NCBI GenBank assembly: GCA_934045075.1 | Contig: OW203747.1 | Coordinates: 13,917,894-13,981,893 of the forward strand | Direction of reading: 5' to 3' | DNA length: 64,000 bases | Origin: Yponomeuta sedellus | Taxonomy: Eukaryota > Arthropoda > Insecta > Lepidoptera > Yponomeutidae | In this document: one piece after another, positions 22,384-33,723 of the stretch | How positions within the stretch are numbered: the stretch's first letter is position 1 | Layout: each line of letters opens with the position of its first letter | Position numbers and translations under genes: made by a program | Notes under the pieces: generated by a model | Told to the model about the DNA's origin: nothing | What the model saw: the letters and a program-made list of their open reading frames with translations, nothing else | The model's database searches: none

Positions 22384-23906
22384 ATGGTGTCGAACTTGTG
22401 CCATTTGTAAAATAAGATGCAGCCGGTCAAAGGGTACCAAAAGAAAGTTTATGGGTAAATTTCCTAGGGATGAAGACCGGTAAGTATTTCTGGCTACAGT
22501 TTTTGTCATCTTGCACAAGAGCAAGATCATAAATTATGTTAAATAACGTAATTAATATACTATGAGAAAAATACTCAGATGTTTCAATGTCATAGTGATG
22601 TGCCATACACATATTCAATATCGATAAAAAAATATCTGATAAGTACCTTGGTCAGAATTACTACTCAGTGTATGACGGGTGAATTGCTGTAAGCCATAAC
22701 AATGTTTCAACGATGCACTATTAGTGGCTGCATTGAATGTTGTTGTTTTTTTTTTAGATGCAGACAATGGGTGAAAATTGTGGAAGATCTTATATCGTAT
22801 ATCCCCATCGAAAAACTCCACCAACATAAATATGTTTGTAGAGATCATTTCCGGCCGAAAGATTTTTACAACTATTTTAAAAGGAAGCCGATTAAAGAAA
22901 TGGTGAGTTGTGTTATAAACTTATAATGTAACACTTACTACATTTCATGAATAATTATGTAATAAAACACAAAATACGCCTTGCTTTACGTCGAACATTT
23001 GAATATATTTTGCTCCGTCATTTAGAACGCAATATTATTATTACGTCTTAATACGTAAATGACATACTTTGATAAACATTTTTTTACAGGGCTGTATCTT
23101 CTCTACTTATAAATGCGCCTCCTCTTCCTGATTACTTACTAGCTGAGTTTCCTTACCACGTAGCCACGTCGCATCACTTGAAACTGGTTAGTGATTGGAA
23201 TTACTAAAATATTTTTTTTACTAATTTTTAACTTAAAATATTTTTTTTTAAAAATGTATTTGATAGTTACATAGTCAATTATGCAGTTATGTGGTAAACA
23301 GGAACAAACTATTTTTTTTTCGGACTATTCTTGCAATTGTTTATTTTCAGATTCAGCTATACAAAAACCTATTAGTTGTCGAGCTTCACAAAACAACTCT
23401 GGTACGTAGACTTTTCATGTATCGCTGAAGTTTTTTGTAACTAGAGTTTGTTTACTTTGATAAATTACAAAGTGTTATCATTTTCAGCACCTTGTACAGC
23501 AGCCAAAATATTAGCTGTTGCTATTGGTCCAGTAGGGTTTGACCACAATTATTGTGGCCTGGAATCTCAGCATATTTATCAGAACTATCCCGGTAAGTAG
23601 CATAGTTTACCAACAAATTAATAATCAATAACGACTCAACTTTTTTTGACGATTTCAGCACCTGAATCCAAACCACCGATTGATGAAGTTCGCTCAGATT
23701 GGACACCTCTAAGGAAAAACCAAATAGCTGCTGAAATAAATTCAATAGACCTTGACCACAATTATTGTGATTTGATAATCAATAATAAAATACTAATTTC
23801 ATTTGTCGTTTTATTGAAAACATTGATTTTTATTAATTTTATTAGGCTAACTGCGGAGCCCCTGGATGAAAATTTATCGATATCGATAAATGTAGTACCA
23901 ATGTAA
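22384..23906 (+). pseudogene. THAP-domain gene remnant, six phase-consistent exons
   Basis: Exons 22384-22479, 22758-22902, 23090-23186, 23351-23401, 23488-23592 and 23659-23906 have good donors and acceptors and compatible phases. The first two encode a THAP zinc-binding domain: CAICKIRC..RKFMGKFPRDEDR, RQWVKIVEDL and YVCRDHF, i.e. C-x2-C, FP..R..W and C-x2-H. An extra A at 22393-22394 breaks the frame right after the ATG, and exon 3 has two in-frame TGA codons, so the copy is decayed. Later exons repeat a DHNYC motif, in FDHNYCGLES and LDHNYCDLII. THAP domains head P-element-type transposases and some host regulators. Its place inside an 8-bp-duplication element suggests the former. Confidence 0.6.
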
Positions 23907-24498
23907 CGGGACGTCCCTAATGCACAGACAAGTTGTTATGTTGGTAGCACTTTTGACATTGCATTTTTGCTCTATTGGTTGGTATTGCTAACGGGGCTAA
24001 ACTCATTACAAAAGCATATAGGGAGGTCCCGTCTCTTATTTATATGCTCTGTGCCGCTTCCTGCCAACTTCACCTCTCTCCTAAGTCATAATATGTCATC
24101 CGATTTGTTCAGGCTTTTAATAAAATTTATTGGGGAAAATGAAATTAAATTATAATATTTATGTATATATTACATGTCCTTTGTCCTAAATGTCTTTAAA
24201 AATGTATTTTAATGTCTGTATAATTATATTTTAAGTACCTACATAATCATTTTTGTTTGTTTTTCACAGAATATGCATGCGTATTGTGCTGTCCACATGT
24301 AAAGCTGTTCTGTGTGTAAAGCCTACACGAACTGACAAAATTAAAACGGTGTTTTGTTCAGACTTAAGTGTACTTCGTGTCAAGACGTGACTCTGGCAGA
24401 AATAGTCGACATCGGCTGGTTGCCATAAAATTAAAATTGAATTGAAAGCTTTCATAGTTTGAATTTTGAATGCGTTCAAAAAATATAATTTGTTCTTG
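23907..24498. other. Right arm of the class II element, nothing identified
   Basis: Short frames (for example 23967-24155, with SSDLFRLLIKFIGENEIKL) may be worn transposase C-terminus, but no motif proves it. Confidence 0.35.
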
Positions 24499-24513
24499 AT
24501 CAAATATATTTTT

Positions 24514-24591
24514 AAAAAACCTATTTAGAGGCTAAAAATTTGTTCCTTAGCACGGGTTAGTGCATTAAAAATAAAAAAAAAAAATAGTGTA
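24514..24591. mobile_element. 78-bp minimal tRNA-like-family element with target duplication
   Basis: ATCAAATATATTTTT is present on both sides (24499-24513 and 24592-24606). Between them lies only the inverted terminal segment (AAAAAACCTATTTAGAGGCT) joined to the family tail (TTCCTTAGCACGGGTTAGTG and an AT run). The whole tRNA-like body is missing. Confidence 0.8.
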
Positions 24592-24749
24592 ATCAAATAT
24601 ATTTTTTAAACCCCCAATTACCCCCAAGCGCAATTTTTTCCCTCCACTTATCCCCCCAAAAATATTGTCCCCCCAAATAGCCCCCCACAAGCTTAAAAAC
24701 CCCCCATATTTGGGGGAATTCCCCCCAATCTGGCATCAATGGCTGAGTC

Positions 24750-25160
24750 GGAGTCCGACTGACAAGCATTATCGCTAATTTGGTATTTTTTGGGAGTCTA
24801 TGAAACTTTTACAGACTCCACACGATGGACTAACATCACCATAATTTCATGAATAAAGTGAGGTGCTTGGCATTACTACTACAATTACGTAGGTGTACGT
24901 TACTTTGAAAATAAACAAAGTACATGTCCGCACTGGGAATCAAACCTGAGACTCTCGCTTCAGAGTCCACTGGTATAACCAATGTGCTAACACCACTATA
25001 ATTTTACTGCTGCACCTAAAAGACGTAGGTATATTTAAAAGACAACAAAACCCGACTGCCGTGTGATCGCATACGTCAAAGATTTGCGATTCATGGTTTA
25101 TATTTTTTTTATAAATTTGCTATTTTTAAAAATATAATAAAAGGATTAATTAAGGATTGA
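24750..25160. other. Intergenic, a weak tRNA-like relic
   Basis: At about 24,925-24,990, ACTGGGAATCAAACCTGAGA (minus-strand B-box-like) followed by GTGCTAACACC resembles a degenerate tRNA-derived SINE. Nothing else is recognised. Confidence 0.35.
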
Positions 25161-25161
25161 T

Positions 25162-26425
25162 TGTGCATTAAAAAATAAAAATAGCATAATCATGTGGGTA
25201 CAGCGATATCATTCCGATGTAAAAACTTAACTGCAAAGTACATATTTAGCGGTACAAATAAGCTAGAGGACTACCATTCGGAAATGAACCGGCACAATTT
25301 TACCAAATGGGTCACTGAAAAGCTGATACCAAATCTAAAGGAGGCAACAATCATTGTAATGGACAATGCTCCTTACCATTCAGTGGTTAAAAACAAAGCA
25401 CCCACATCAGCTAGCAAAGTGGCGGAAATTAAATTATGGCTGCTGGAAAACAATATTCCATTTGATCCAGATACTAGAAAACCTTTACTCCTAGCTCTTG
25501 TCAAAAAACATAAGCCGGCTCCTATATACGAAATAGACGAACTGTTAGGAGAACACGGCCATACCGTTCTACGTTTGCCACCCTACCATTGCGACTTGAA
25601 CCCGATTGAACTTATATGGGGACAAGCAAAACAAGCTGTTGCCTCTTTAAATGTAGGGGGAGGCAAAAATATTAAAGATCTCACTGAGCAAGCTTTTGAA
25701 AGGATCACTGCCGAAGATTGGAGAAGTTGCTGTGAGCACGTAAAAAAAATTGAAAAAGAATACTACGACCGGGGTGGCGTACTTTATGAGAATATTGATG
25801 AATTGGTGATAAAGGTTGGCAGTGAAAGTAGTGACGAAAGTGACTCAGAGGAACCTAGTGATCTTGAAAATTTTCTCGGCGTGGATTATTTAGATTTCGA
25901 CTTACTTTCTGACGATGAATAGAGTTCCAACTTTTTTTTGTAAATAAAAAACGTTAATTATTTTGGTTTATTTTTAATTTATTTTCCTAACATAAACCTC
26001 CCGGAAAGTACCATTTTATAATTATTAACATTTCTCGTTGTTTTTTTCTGCTAAAGTATCATGATACTTTTGTCCTGTTTCTATAGTATAATAGTGTTGC
26101 CACTTGCTTCGATTGTAACGCCCTCAATGATTCTCTACTCTTTTATGTTGGGCTGTAGGTACCTACTCGGGGCTGTAAGTGATGCAATTTACTTCACCTA
26201 GATGTCGCTGCCTGTACGTAATACAGAGAATAGTGTAAAGAGGTTCGAAATTTCACTGATGCCGGTGAGTCGCCCATTAGCTCAGTTGGAAAGAGCGCTG
26301 GCACGGATAGCCAGAGGTCACGGGTTCGAATCCCGGCATGGGTGGAATTTTTAGCCTCTAAATAGGTTTTTAAAATTGTCCTTAGCACGGGTTAGTGCAT
26401 TAAAAAATAAAAATTGCATAAGGAT
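25162..26425 (+). mobile_element. tRNA-like retroposon split by a transposase fragment
   Basis: The family head (GTGGGTACAGCGATATCATT to AACTGCAAAGTA) ends at about 25,241. It resumes at about 26,155 with GGTACCTACTCGGGGCTGTA, which in intact copies follows directly. The tRNA-like region is 26272-26343 and the tail ends near 26,415. The ~915 bp between them is the insertion with the DDE ORF. Confidence 0.75.
25242..25922 (+). pseudogene. C-terminal half of an IS630/Tc1-like DDE transposase
   Basis: The frame is open from the retroposon head to TAG at 25920, but its only upstream start is a GTG and the N-terminal DNA-binding half is absent. It carries the second and third catalytic blocks of the DDE_3 family: IIVMDNAPYHS (second D) and LPPYHCDLNPIELIWGQAK (E). 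A helical region and a very acidic tail (ESSDESDSEEPSDL) follow. The intact frame across ~230 codons is notable in a fragment, but without a start or first catalytic D it is not an active transposase. CATATTTAG just before the frame could act as a splice acceptor. Confidence 0.75.
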
Positions 26426-26804
26426 AAACCTATTTATTTGATACCTGATAATGTATCCCGATGATCACATGTGATTTATTATGAAATTGTTTTTATATTG
26501 TTTGACGACTACACTTTGATGACAGATCTATTATTTTACGGACAAACATTATTTAAAACATTCAAAAGTTAATAAATTGATGATAGCTTAAATCATACGC
26601 GTTTTAAAATAGAGCGAGCTTCAAACATTGCCTCAATTGAATTCTTTTCTTTGTGGCTATCATAGAGTTCTGCGAATTTTAAACATTGTTATAGAGACAA
26701 GAATCCACATTTATATGACGTTTAAAATTACTATTGTCAGTAAAGAAAATATTTACACCGCAATATGGCAAAGTTTTCTATTTTAATAACCGCACTATGT
26801 TTCT
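26426..26804. other. AT-rich intergenic stretch, nothing recognised
   Basis: No ORF or repeat match on either strand. Confidence 0.5.
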
Positions 26805-27325
26805 AAAAACCGGCCAAGTGCGAGTCAGACTCGCGCACCGAGGGTTCCGTACAAACCTGTATTATAGACCTGAGTATTTGGTATGAATTTCAATTTAATA
26901 CCTCTACGCGTTTATGAGGAAATGGGTAGTAAGTTTAAAATTATTAAAAAAAATATATTATGTGATGTAACTAAAAAATTATGGTTTTCGTAATTTTTCC
27001 TTTATCTATGCTATAAGACGTTGCTTCGTACCAAATTTCAAGATTCTGAGTTCACGGGAAGCACCCTGTAGGTTTTGATTCCCTTGCAAGTGTCGAAAAT
27101 TTGCGGCATAAACGGCTGTATCTTTTGATTGCGTTGGCTTAGAAGTTTTATTTTTTCACAGCTTCAAGGGACAGTAGACCTGAGTAATTGATATAAATTT
27201 CAGCTTCATACCTCCACGCGTTCCTGAGAAAAAGGGTCTTGACAGACGGACGGACGGACAGACGGACAACAAAGTGATCCTATAAGGGTTCCGTTTTTTC
27301 CTTTTGAGGTACGGAACCCTAAAAA
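26805..27325 (+). mobile_element. ~520-bp interspersed element (AAACCGGCCAAGTGCGAGTC), Helitron-like ends possible
   Basis: It starts AAAAACCGGCCAAGTGCGAG and ends with a hairpin, GGGTTCCGTTTTTTCC facing GGTACGGAACCC, then TAAAAA. A near-identical copy lies inverted at 37,560-38,085. It includes a GACGGACGGACAGACGGACA run. The ending hairpin plus CTAA recalls non-autonomous Helitrons, but the hairpin abuts the end, so the class is only inferred. Confidence 0.65.
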
Positions 27326-27613
27326 GTGTTAAATTTAAAACTTTCATGAAACAGATTTGAAAAATAGACAAATAAATTTTTAAATGAAATAATCTTATCC
27401 AGAATCATAGATATCTGCAACGTTGAGTTTCAAAGTCTTTACATCAAAATCAAAGAGTATGATTTACATTTATTGGTTTGCCTGCCTCAATCCACAAATT
27501 ATCTGTGCTTTTTCTCCTCATGAGAAATATGAGTAAGTTTTCCATGAAAGAAAACTACTTGTAAAATATCAGGCCTTTAGCTACGAATCCACGATTAATA
27601 ACAGAAAAAACCT

Positions 27614-29261
27614 ATGGCCAAGATACAATGCGAGACAAAGAACATTTTGGACAGTTTACTGAACGGTGCAGATATCTGCACTTTGTGTCTGATGGTTATA
27701 GAAGGAGACTCTTTCGATTTGTATGATCAAGTGTTTTTCCAGGATGATAATGACTCCAGCGTCCTGTTTATTGATGTTTTAACGTCACTCGTGGCGCTGG
27801 ACGTAAGTAGATATTGCAGTTCTGTTCCAACGTTGCGTATGTAGAGCTTATAGTTAGAGTTATTTGGTTCAAGGATATAGTTGTTTACATTTTGTTTCAA
27901 GAATACAAATTATGGTTAGATTATATTTTGTAACTGCTCTAAAAGAAATGAAATTAATATAATTGTACGTAGGCAATTCTGTTTGCTGGCAACCAGATGG
28001 CATAATTAATTATATTTGGGGTTTTCAGGAACAATGCCTAGCCATAACAAACCATTTCTGCAAAAACTGTGTCAGCACTGCAATTGCCAGCCATACCTTT
28101 ATAAAAATGTGCCAGAATACAAGGCAACTCGTAAGTAATGTTGTATCTAATATTTCAAGCTGTCTATGTAATATTGACGATGTTAAAGCCAAAACCTTGT
28201 ACATAACAACAGATCATAATGAAAGCAAATGGTACTGTGATAAATACTGTTCCGCTGACAATGTTACTGTAGCTCTTAAAAGGTTCAAAGCCATAACTAA
28301 GAAAAAGAAAGTAAAGAAGAGAAATATTAAAGAAGAGATTGAACTTCCACCTATAGATGATTTTCCAGACATAGACCTGCATCATGATATTGACTCTGAT
28401 AGCAATGACAACCATATTTGTAGTTTTTGCTCAAGAAGGTTTCCTGATAGTAAATGCCTTAGAGCTCATTTCACTCGAGTCCATGCACCAAAGAACTATG
28501 AGTGTAACAAATGTCCTAGAAAGTTTGGGGCAGCGTATTTGTTGAGACTACACAAAAGTGAAAGCCACATAACAGTCATATGTGCAGAATGTGGTAAAAC
28601 ATACAACAATATCCATTCATTGAAGATGCACTCTTTCACTCATGCTCAGCTGACATGCCCAATATGCAAACGGAACTACAAAACGCGGAACAGTTACAGG
28701 AAACATGTGAAGTCTAAAATATGTACCAAAGAACCTTCCTATGGGAGAATTGGTAATGTTGAAAGAAAATACATTTGCGACATCTGCAGCAAAGGTTTTG
28801 CGCAAAAAGGGACTCTGCAAGTTCATATAAAGTTCAAACATGGAGATGGTGAAACTTTCTCTTGTAACTGGTGTGATAAAAAGTTTCCAGCTCAAAGTAG
28901 ACTTAAGGCTCATATAGTGAAGCACACGAGAGAACGTAACTTTACATGTGATGTATGTAGTGGGAAATTTGTGTCTAAAGCTGCTTTGATCTACCATACA
29001 AGGATCCACACAGGTGAGACACCCTATTCATGTCATCAATGTGATCAGAAGTTCCTTTCTGCCTCCCGAAGAATGGACCACATCCGTCGCAAGCACATGG
29101 GGCCTACAATGGAATGTGATATCTGTAGCAACAAGTTTCGAACTCCTTCATCTTTGAGAAAACACAAGAGAAGACATTTTAATCCGAACAGTAGGCTATT
29201 TACGCAGGTTGTACAAAACCCTCCTGTGTTGCCACGTGTTTGTGGTCTGAACAATACATGA
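27614..29261 (+). CDS. ZAD-C2H2 zinc-finger protein, two exons
   Basis: Exon 1 is 27614-27802 (63 codons, donor GAC/GTAAGT); exon 2 is 28029-29261 (acceptor GTTTTCAG), phase 0, giving 473 residues. ZAD cysteines are CTLC and CKNC, again split by the intron. Nine finger modules follow an acidic linker (DIDLHHDIDSDSND), for example CDICSKGFAQKGTLQVHIKF and CDVCSGKFVSKAALIYHTRI. One, KTRNSYRKHVKSKIC, ends in Cys. The last three modules (NWCDKKF.., SGKFVSKAALIYH, ASRRMDHIRRKH) closely match those at 13.3-13.6 kb, marking a paralogue of that gene. The product is a predicted nuclear transcription regulator. It is separated from its relatives only by transposon insertions. Confidence 0.9.
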
Positions 29262-29720
29262 ACTTGATATCTGGGGCTTAATCGCGTAGTAATTTATTGC
29301 TATTTTACCTCGACGTTTTGACGACGTTAAAGTCATCGTGGTTACGAGAAGACTGATGGCTGGCACCTGTTCGCATCTTCGGCTGACAAGGTTTCAGACT
29401 ACCCTCAATCAGCCATCACGAAGCACTATTAGGGTTGCGACACACTACACTGACAATGTCAGACGACAATTAAGCCCCGAAAATATTCTAACTATGTGTT
29501 CAAGTCGCGAAAGTTTAAAATATGTCATTCTCACCATGTTTTCTTATTTAATAATTTAAGTATTTGTATTCACTACATACGTAAATACAAATACTTTTTT
29601 AAAAAAATTCCATAGTGCAATTATTCTCAATTCAGAAATATAATCAGTGCCATTCTGTTAAGTATCTTAGTCACTAAAACAATGAAAATGTAAACTTTTA
29701 TAGTACATTAAAGACATTAA
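29262..29720. repeat. Short retroposon-like tail and AT-rich spacer
   Basis: CGCGTAGTAATTTATTGCTA followed by CGACGTTTTGACGACGTTAA resembles a LINE/Penelope 3' end; the rest is unremarkable. Confidence 0.3.
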
Positions 29721-30451
29721 TTAACTCATCTTGTATTTCATTATTTCAATGTGCCTTGGGTTGTCCATGCCAATAATTCGTTTCTTGAATGCAATCTTAC
29801 CGAATAACTTAAAAAATATACCACTTGCTTCATCAAAGGCTTGTGCAATCCCAAGTGCAAATTCTGTAGTGGTTCCTCCATCTCCGTAAATGCCTGAAAA
29901 AAGTTTTATCTTCGTGTACTTAGGTGTTTTTCCCCTAAACATATTTTAGACCCAAAAGACAGTGGTATTGTTATATGGCTTCCACATCCTGGCAAACTCG
30001 GGTTCCTATATACCTAACCCCTCTGGGATAAAGGCAATAATTATAATGTCTCACTTGTGTTAGGCCTAAACCGGGATACCCTGTTATATGGAAACCAGAC
30101 AAGGATTTCATAAACACTACCGGTGCCCCCAATGGGAATCCAATCTACGACCTCTGTTTTGATAGTCAAGTTTAAAAGCGCCAAACTAACGAGGCAGGCA
30201 AAATAATTGTACCAAAATAATGACGAGAATATTTTGTATAACAAATACTTACTCAAAAGGGGAGGAAAATCTTCCGTAACTTGTGACTTGCGAAAAGTCC
30301 AGCTTTCCGCAGTATCGATCTAAAATGAAAGTAACAGAAGAATGAAAGATCTCTAAAAAACATCATGGTGTTTATCATTATACAGTGACCAGCACGGTCT
30401 TACCATAAGAAGCAAAACTGCAAGAGCCATAAAAATACAAGAGCAATGCAT
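29721..30451 (-). CDS. Small secreted protein, three exons, family not recognised
   Basis: On the minus strand exon 1 is 30451-30404 (MHCSCIFMALAVLLLM, donor ATG/GTAAGA). Exon 2 is 30319-30253 (acceptor CATTTTAG, donor TTTTGA/GTAAGT). Exon 3 is 29893-29721 (acceptor TTTTTTCAG). Phases fit (0, then 1) and give 95 residues. The start is a clean signal peptide, so secretion is likely. The mature part reads ESWTFRKSQVTEDFPPLL, then IYGDGGTTTEFALGIAQAFD and a basic tail with KIAFKKRIIG, a possible dibasic cleavage site. There are no cysteines after the signal region, which argues against a disulphide-knot peptide. I cannot name a family. Splice-site quality and phase agreement are the support. Confidence 0.6.
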
Positions 30452-30659
30452 TGTGTGTCTTAATTTAATCGAATAATTGAATCCTACATAAATAAAATTT
30501 AAAATCTGCAGACGTACATGTAATTTTGAAATATTGCGCGAAATAAAAATGCAAACGAAACGTTCCGTTTCACCCACCACAGGTTTTACCAGCAACCACA
30601 GACTAAATAGATAGACAAACGTCAACCGCTTGCGTTTCAAAATTATTCACTTGAGTCAT

Positions 30660-30976
30660 TTGCTCATTGGTCGAGAGGTGGCAAGATTTTTCCCTTCGCC
30701 TTCGCCAAGCAAAATGGCCGAATTTCGTACGAGAGCGACGGACGTCTCACAATTTATGCGTAAACTCGCGTGTTCTTTGTTGTGAATAAACCATTCTGTG
30801 CAGCCTGTTATCTTGTTAATCTAGTGCTCAGTGCAAGTGTATCTTATTCCCAAAAAAGTGCTTACGTAGTGTCCACACGTCAATATAACAAGGTGTTTTG
30901 GTGTTTTGTGCCTTGTTTTCCCGGATACCATCGCACTCTTATCGCTTTTGGATTTATGTTGACTTGGATACGGTAA
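30660..30976 (+). other. Possible first (non-coding) exon of a plus-strand gene
   Basis: A moderately GC-rich block ends in a strong donor, TGGATACG/GTAAGTA, at 30975. It carries a 23-codon upstream ORF starting ATGGCCGAATTTCGTACGAG. An initiator-like CTCAGTG occurs near 30,828. No matching downstream exon is found within the window. It lies head to head with the small secreted protein gene. Confidence 0.35.
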
Positions 30977-33539
30977 GTACAAATACTTTCTACGCTTCTA
31001 AGCCCTTTGAGTGTAAATAATAACTTTTGCGATTACTTTTGTGTCCTTTCGAAAAGTTTTTGACACGTTTGCTCTCTCGTTCGTTCTCTCTTGTGCCCCA
31101 TGGGTATGAGTGCAACAGTTGTCTCAGCTATGCAGGCAGGCTGTCACTCCCATTCCTTCGGCCACTTAACCATGGTGTTGTTATTGGCTTGGCGACCTAT
31201 TGCAACAGGAGGGTTAACTTTGCGAGGTTGGCAATTAGCTCCAGAACTGTTCACGTCCGTGACATAAGACGCGTGGGCTGCGGCGACGCTCTCCTGACAT
31301 CATTTTTAGCGTATTTAGAACTAACTACAATGTTAGTGGTGTTTCAGTAGTTGAAAACATGTAGTTGTAGGGTAGCCTACTGTAATGCTAATAGGTAAAC
31401 AGAACTCAATGCCCTTCATACAATATACCTAGTTTCTGTAAAATGTAACCATGAAATGTTTGTTACAAGCATCAAATAGGAGATTTGGTCATACAAACAC
31501 AATAATATCCAACTTGTACATTTTTACACAGATATTTCTTAACCTAAGAGTACAGATGGCAAAGGCGAAGAAATATAGAAATATAGTTTTGGACAGTAAT
31601 AAAATCTTTTCTGTAAACAAGTTACTTATTTTATTTTGTAACTATCTACCCTAACTTGTACATTTTTCTGTTGTTTTGAGGTATTTTCTGTTGGAATTTG
31701 TTTAAAATGTACCTTAATTTTTTATCTAGACACAGCTTACCAATCTCCCTTGACTTATAAATAAGTCACATTCACACACAAGCACGGTTTTTATACACAC
31801 ATGTGCAGTTTTTTAATCAAAGTGACTCATTTATTGAGATACTGACTTAGTGTATCATTAATATTCAAAGTTTATTTATTTTGTACTTAGTATAGGGCTA
31901 ACGAGATCTGTGTAATATGTCCATGAGTATTTATTTATTTATTTATTTATTTATTTATTTTAATAACATAAAACAATGTAAATCTTGCATGTTAAATTCT
32001 TATTTTTCTTTCTATCTTTCATATTTTTGACATAAGCTGTTTCTCTTTCTTGCAAGAATTAATAAATTTGATTTATGGATTGCTTGTAAACAACTATAGA
32101 TTGGGTTTGCAGCTTTGATTTTGATAGTTGGGAATTTTATAGATCTTGAAATGGACACCAAGTTTTACTTGTAACATTGTTAAGTCACAGTTTTTGTGCT
32201 ATTTTGAATGAAATATAAACTTTGAATTTGATTTGTATGTGGATCTTTGACTCCTGAGTGAATCAAAACATTCTATTACATAATATCTCAATTCATATCA
32301 ACTTTTTCATATCAAATTTTACTTATTTGTTCATTTTTACCTATTTTTATATTATCTTCATCTAACAGATAATACAACATGACCATTAACAGATATCTTA
32401 AAAATACCTATTGATTAATTTCATCACACTTCTCAAGTGAAAGGAAGATAAGTCAGTGCTTGAACATAGATAATAACTATTTAAAATCTTTTGCATTTCA
32501 TTTCATAACTACCTTTTATATCAATCTTTTTTGTATGTCCCCACTGCTGGGGCACCTTAACTACCTTACATCATACTATTTCTTTGTTGCTTTCATTTTG
32601 TTCTGGTAAAATTTCAGTTGTTCTGTGCTCCAAAGTATGTTATTTTATTTTTGTAAATCAATATAGTGGCAACTACCCCCATACTAGCTGCCCTTTAGTA
32701 GATGTTGGCCTAAAATGTTAGTTCTGTATGATGGTTCTGAATTGTGATTTTGCTGTGGGTACTGGCTGTGAATATAAGGAAAAAAAACTCAGGACAGATA
32801 GTATTAAACACCAGAAACGCCAATGTACGGACGGACTAAATATCTACCAGAAACACCGTTTTTGAAATAAATACTTTCTAGCTCCAGGTCCGGGAACCTA
32901 GGTTCTTGGTTGTGGGTCCTAAAAACACTGGTAATATGATTGAGACATTGATCTGACTCTCGGAAAAACCGATCTGTAAAAATGTTAAAATATTTTTCTA
33001 TTAGTGGAGCTAGTGACATGGTATGGAGCCCGTTATGGATTCTAATTGGTTTAAATTTACCTAATAAATAATTGTGATTGGTAGACCAACTGTCTGATGG
33101 TCAGACAATGTGGTCAGGTCGGCAGGGAATCCGTAGATGTGAATGGAGAGCGACCGCAAAGGATGGTTTTAATGGGAAAATGGCTGACAATATTCTTGAA
33201 TGATTATTGATGAGATATAAATAAGAATTGAAATTGAAACTAGCGAATTCAGGATAACACCACACTATAAACTTAGCAGGGTCTGTCTCAGTAAGTGTAA
33301 CATGCAATTGCTTTGTGTGAACTATGAATGAATGCTATTATTAATTTTATCATGCATCACTAATTTATTGCCAAAACGGGTTGTTCAATTAGCCACTACC
33401 TAAATAACCCTGTTGTGGTATGTACTTATTTCAACCAATGATTGCCATAACCTATTGTGTTGGACGTTCATAGTTGGTAAAAGGTATTCTTAATTGTATA
33501 AGTTCTGTTGATTTAAATAAATAAATATAAATATTCATG
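30977..33539. other. Long AT-rich, gene-free stretch
   Basis: It contains a (TTTA)n microsatellite at about 31,929-31,961. A reverse head of the tRNA-derived SINE sits at about 31,888-31,925 (GGGCTAACGAGATCTGTGTA), and a scrap of 5S-SINE tail at about 32,535-32,560 (GTCCCCACTGCTGGGGCACC). No ORF is convincing. Confidence 0.5.
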
Positions 33540-33723
33540 TACATAACACAGATCTCGTTAGCCCTATACTAAGTACAACTAAATGACTTGTGTTATAGGT
33601 GCTAACTCGACGATAGATGTAATAGAATAAATACAAAGATAACATCCAAGACGTCAAGGATCAAACCCGAGACCTTCGGTTTTACAGAGAGTGTGCCAAA
33701 CCGCTGCGCCACCGAGGTCGTCA
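33540..33723 (-). repeat. tRNA-derived SINE
   Basis: On the minus strand an A-box-like TGGCGCAGCGGTTTGGCACA and a B-box-like GGTTTGATCC precede a body with CAAGTCATTTAGTTGTACTT and GGGCTAACGAGATCTGTGTT. The source tRNA is not settled. Confidence 0.7.

Larger units (their letters stand above)
15991..24749. mobile_element. 8.7-kb class II element (hAT/P type) with 8-bp target duplication
   Basis: GCTGAGTC occurs at 15991-15998 and 24742-24749, flanking 15999-24741. The outer ends are CAGTGTTGCCAGAT (left) and CATTGATGCCAGAT (right, read inward), 12 of 14 matching. Both ends continue into C/G-run sequence. An 8-bp duplication is the rule for hAT and P superfamilies. A THAP gene remnant lies inside (22.4-23.9 kb), which favours a P-like origin; CA(G/T)TG ends also fit hAT. 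A nested I-clade LINE and a 78-bp tRNA-like element inflate the length. The rejoined site reads GACGCTGAGTCGGAGTCC. Confidence 0.75.
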
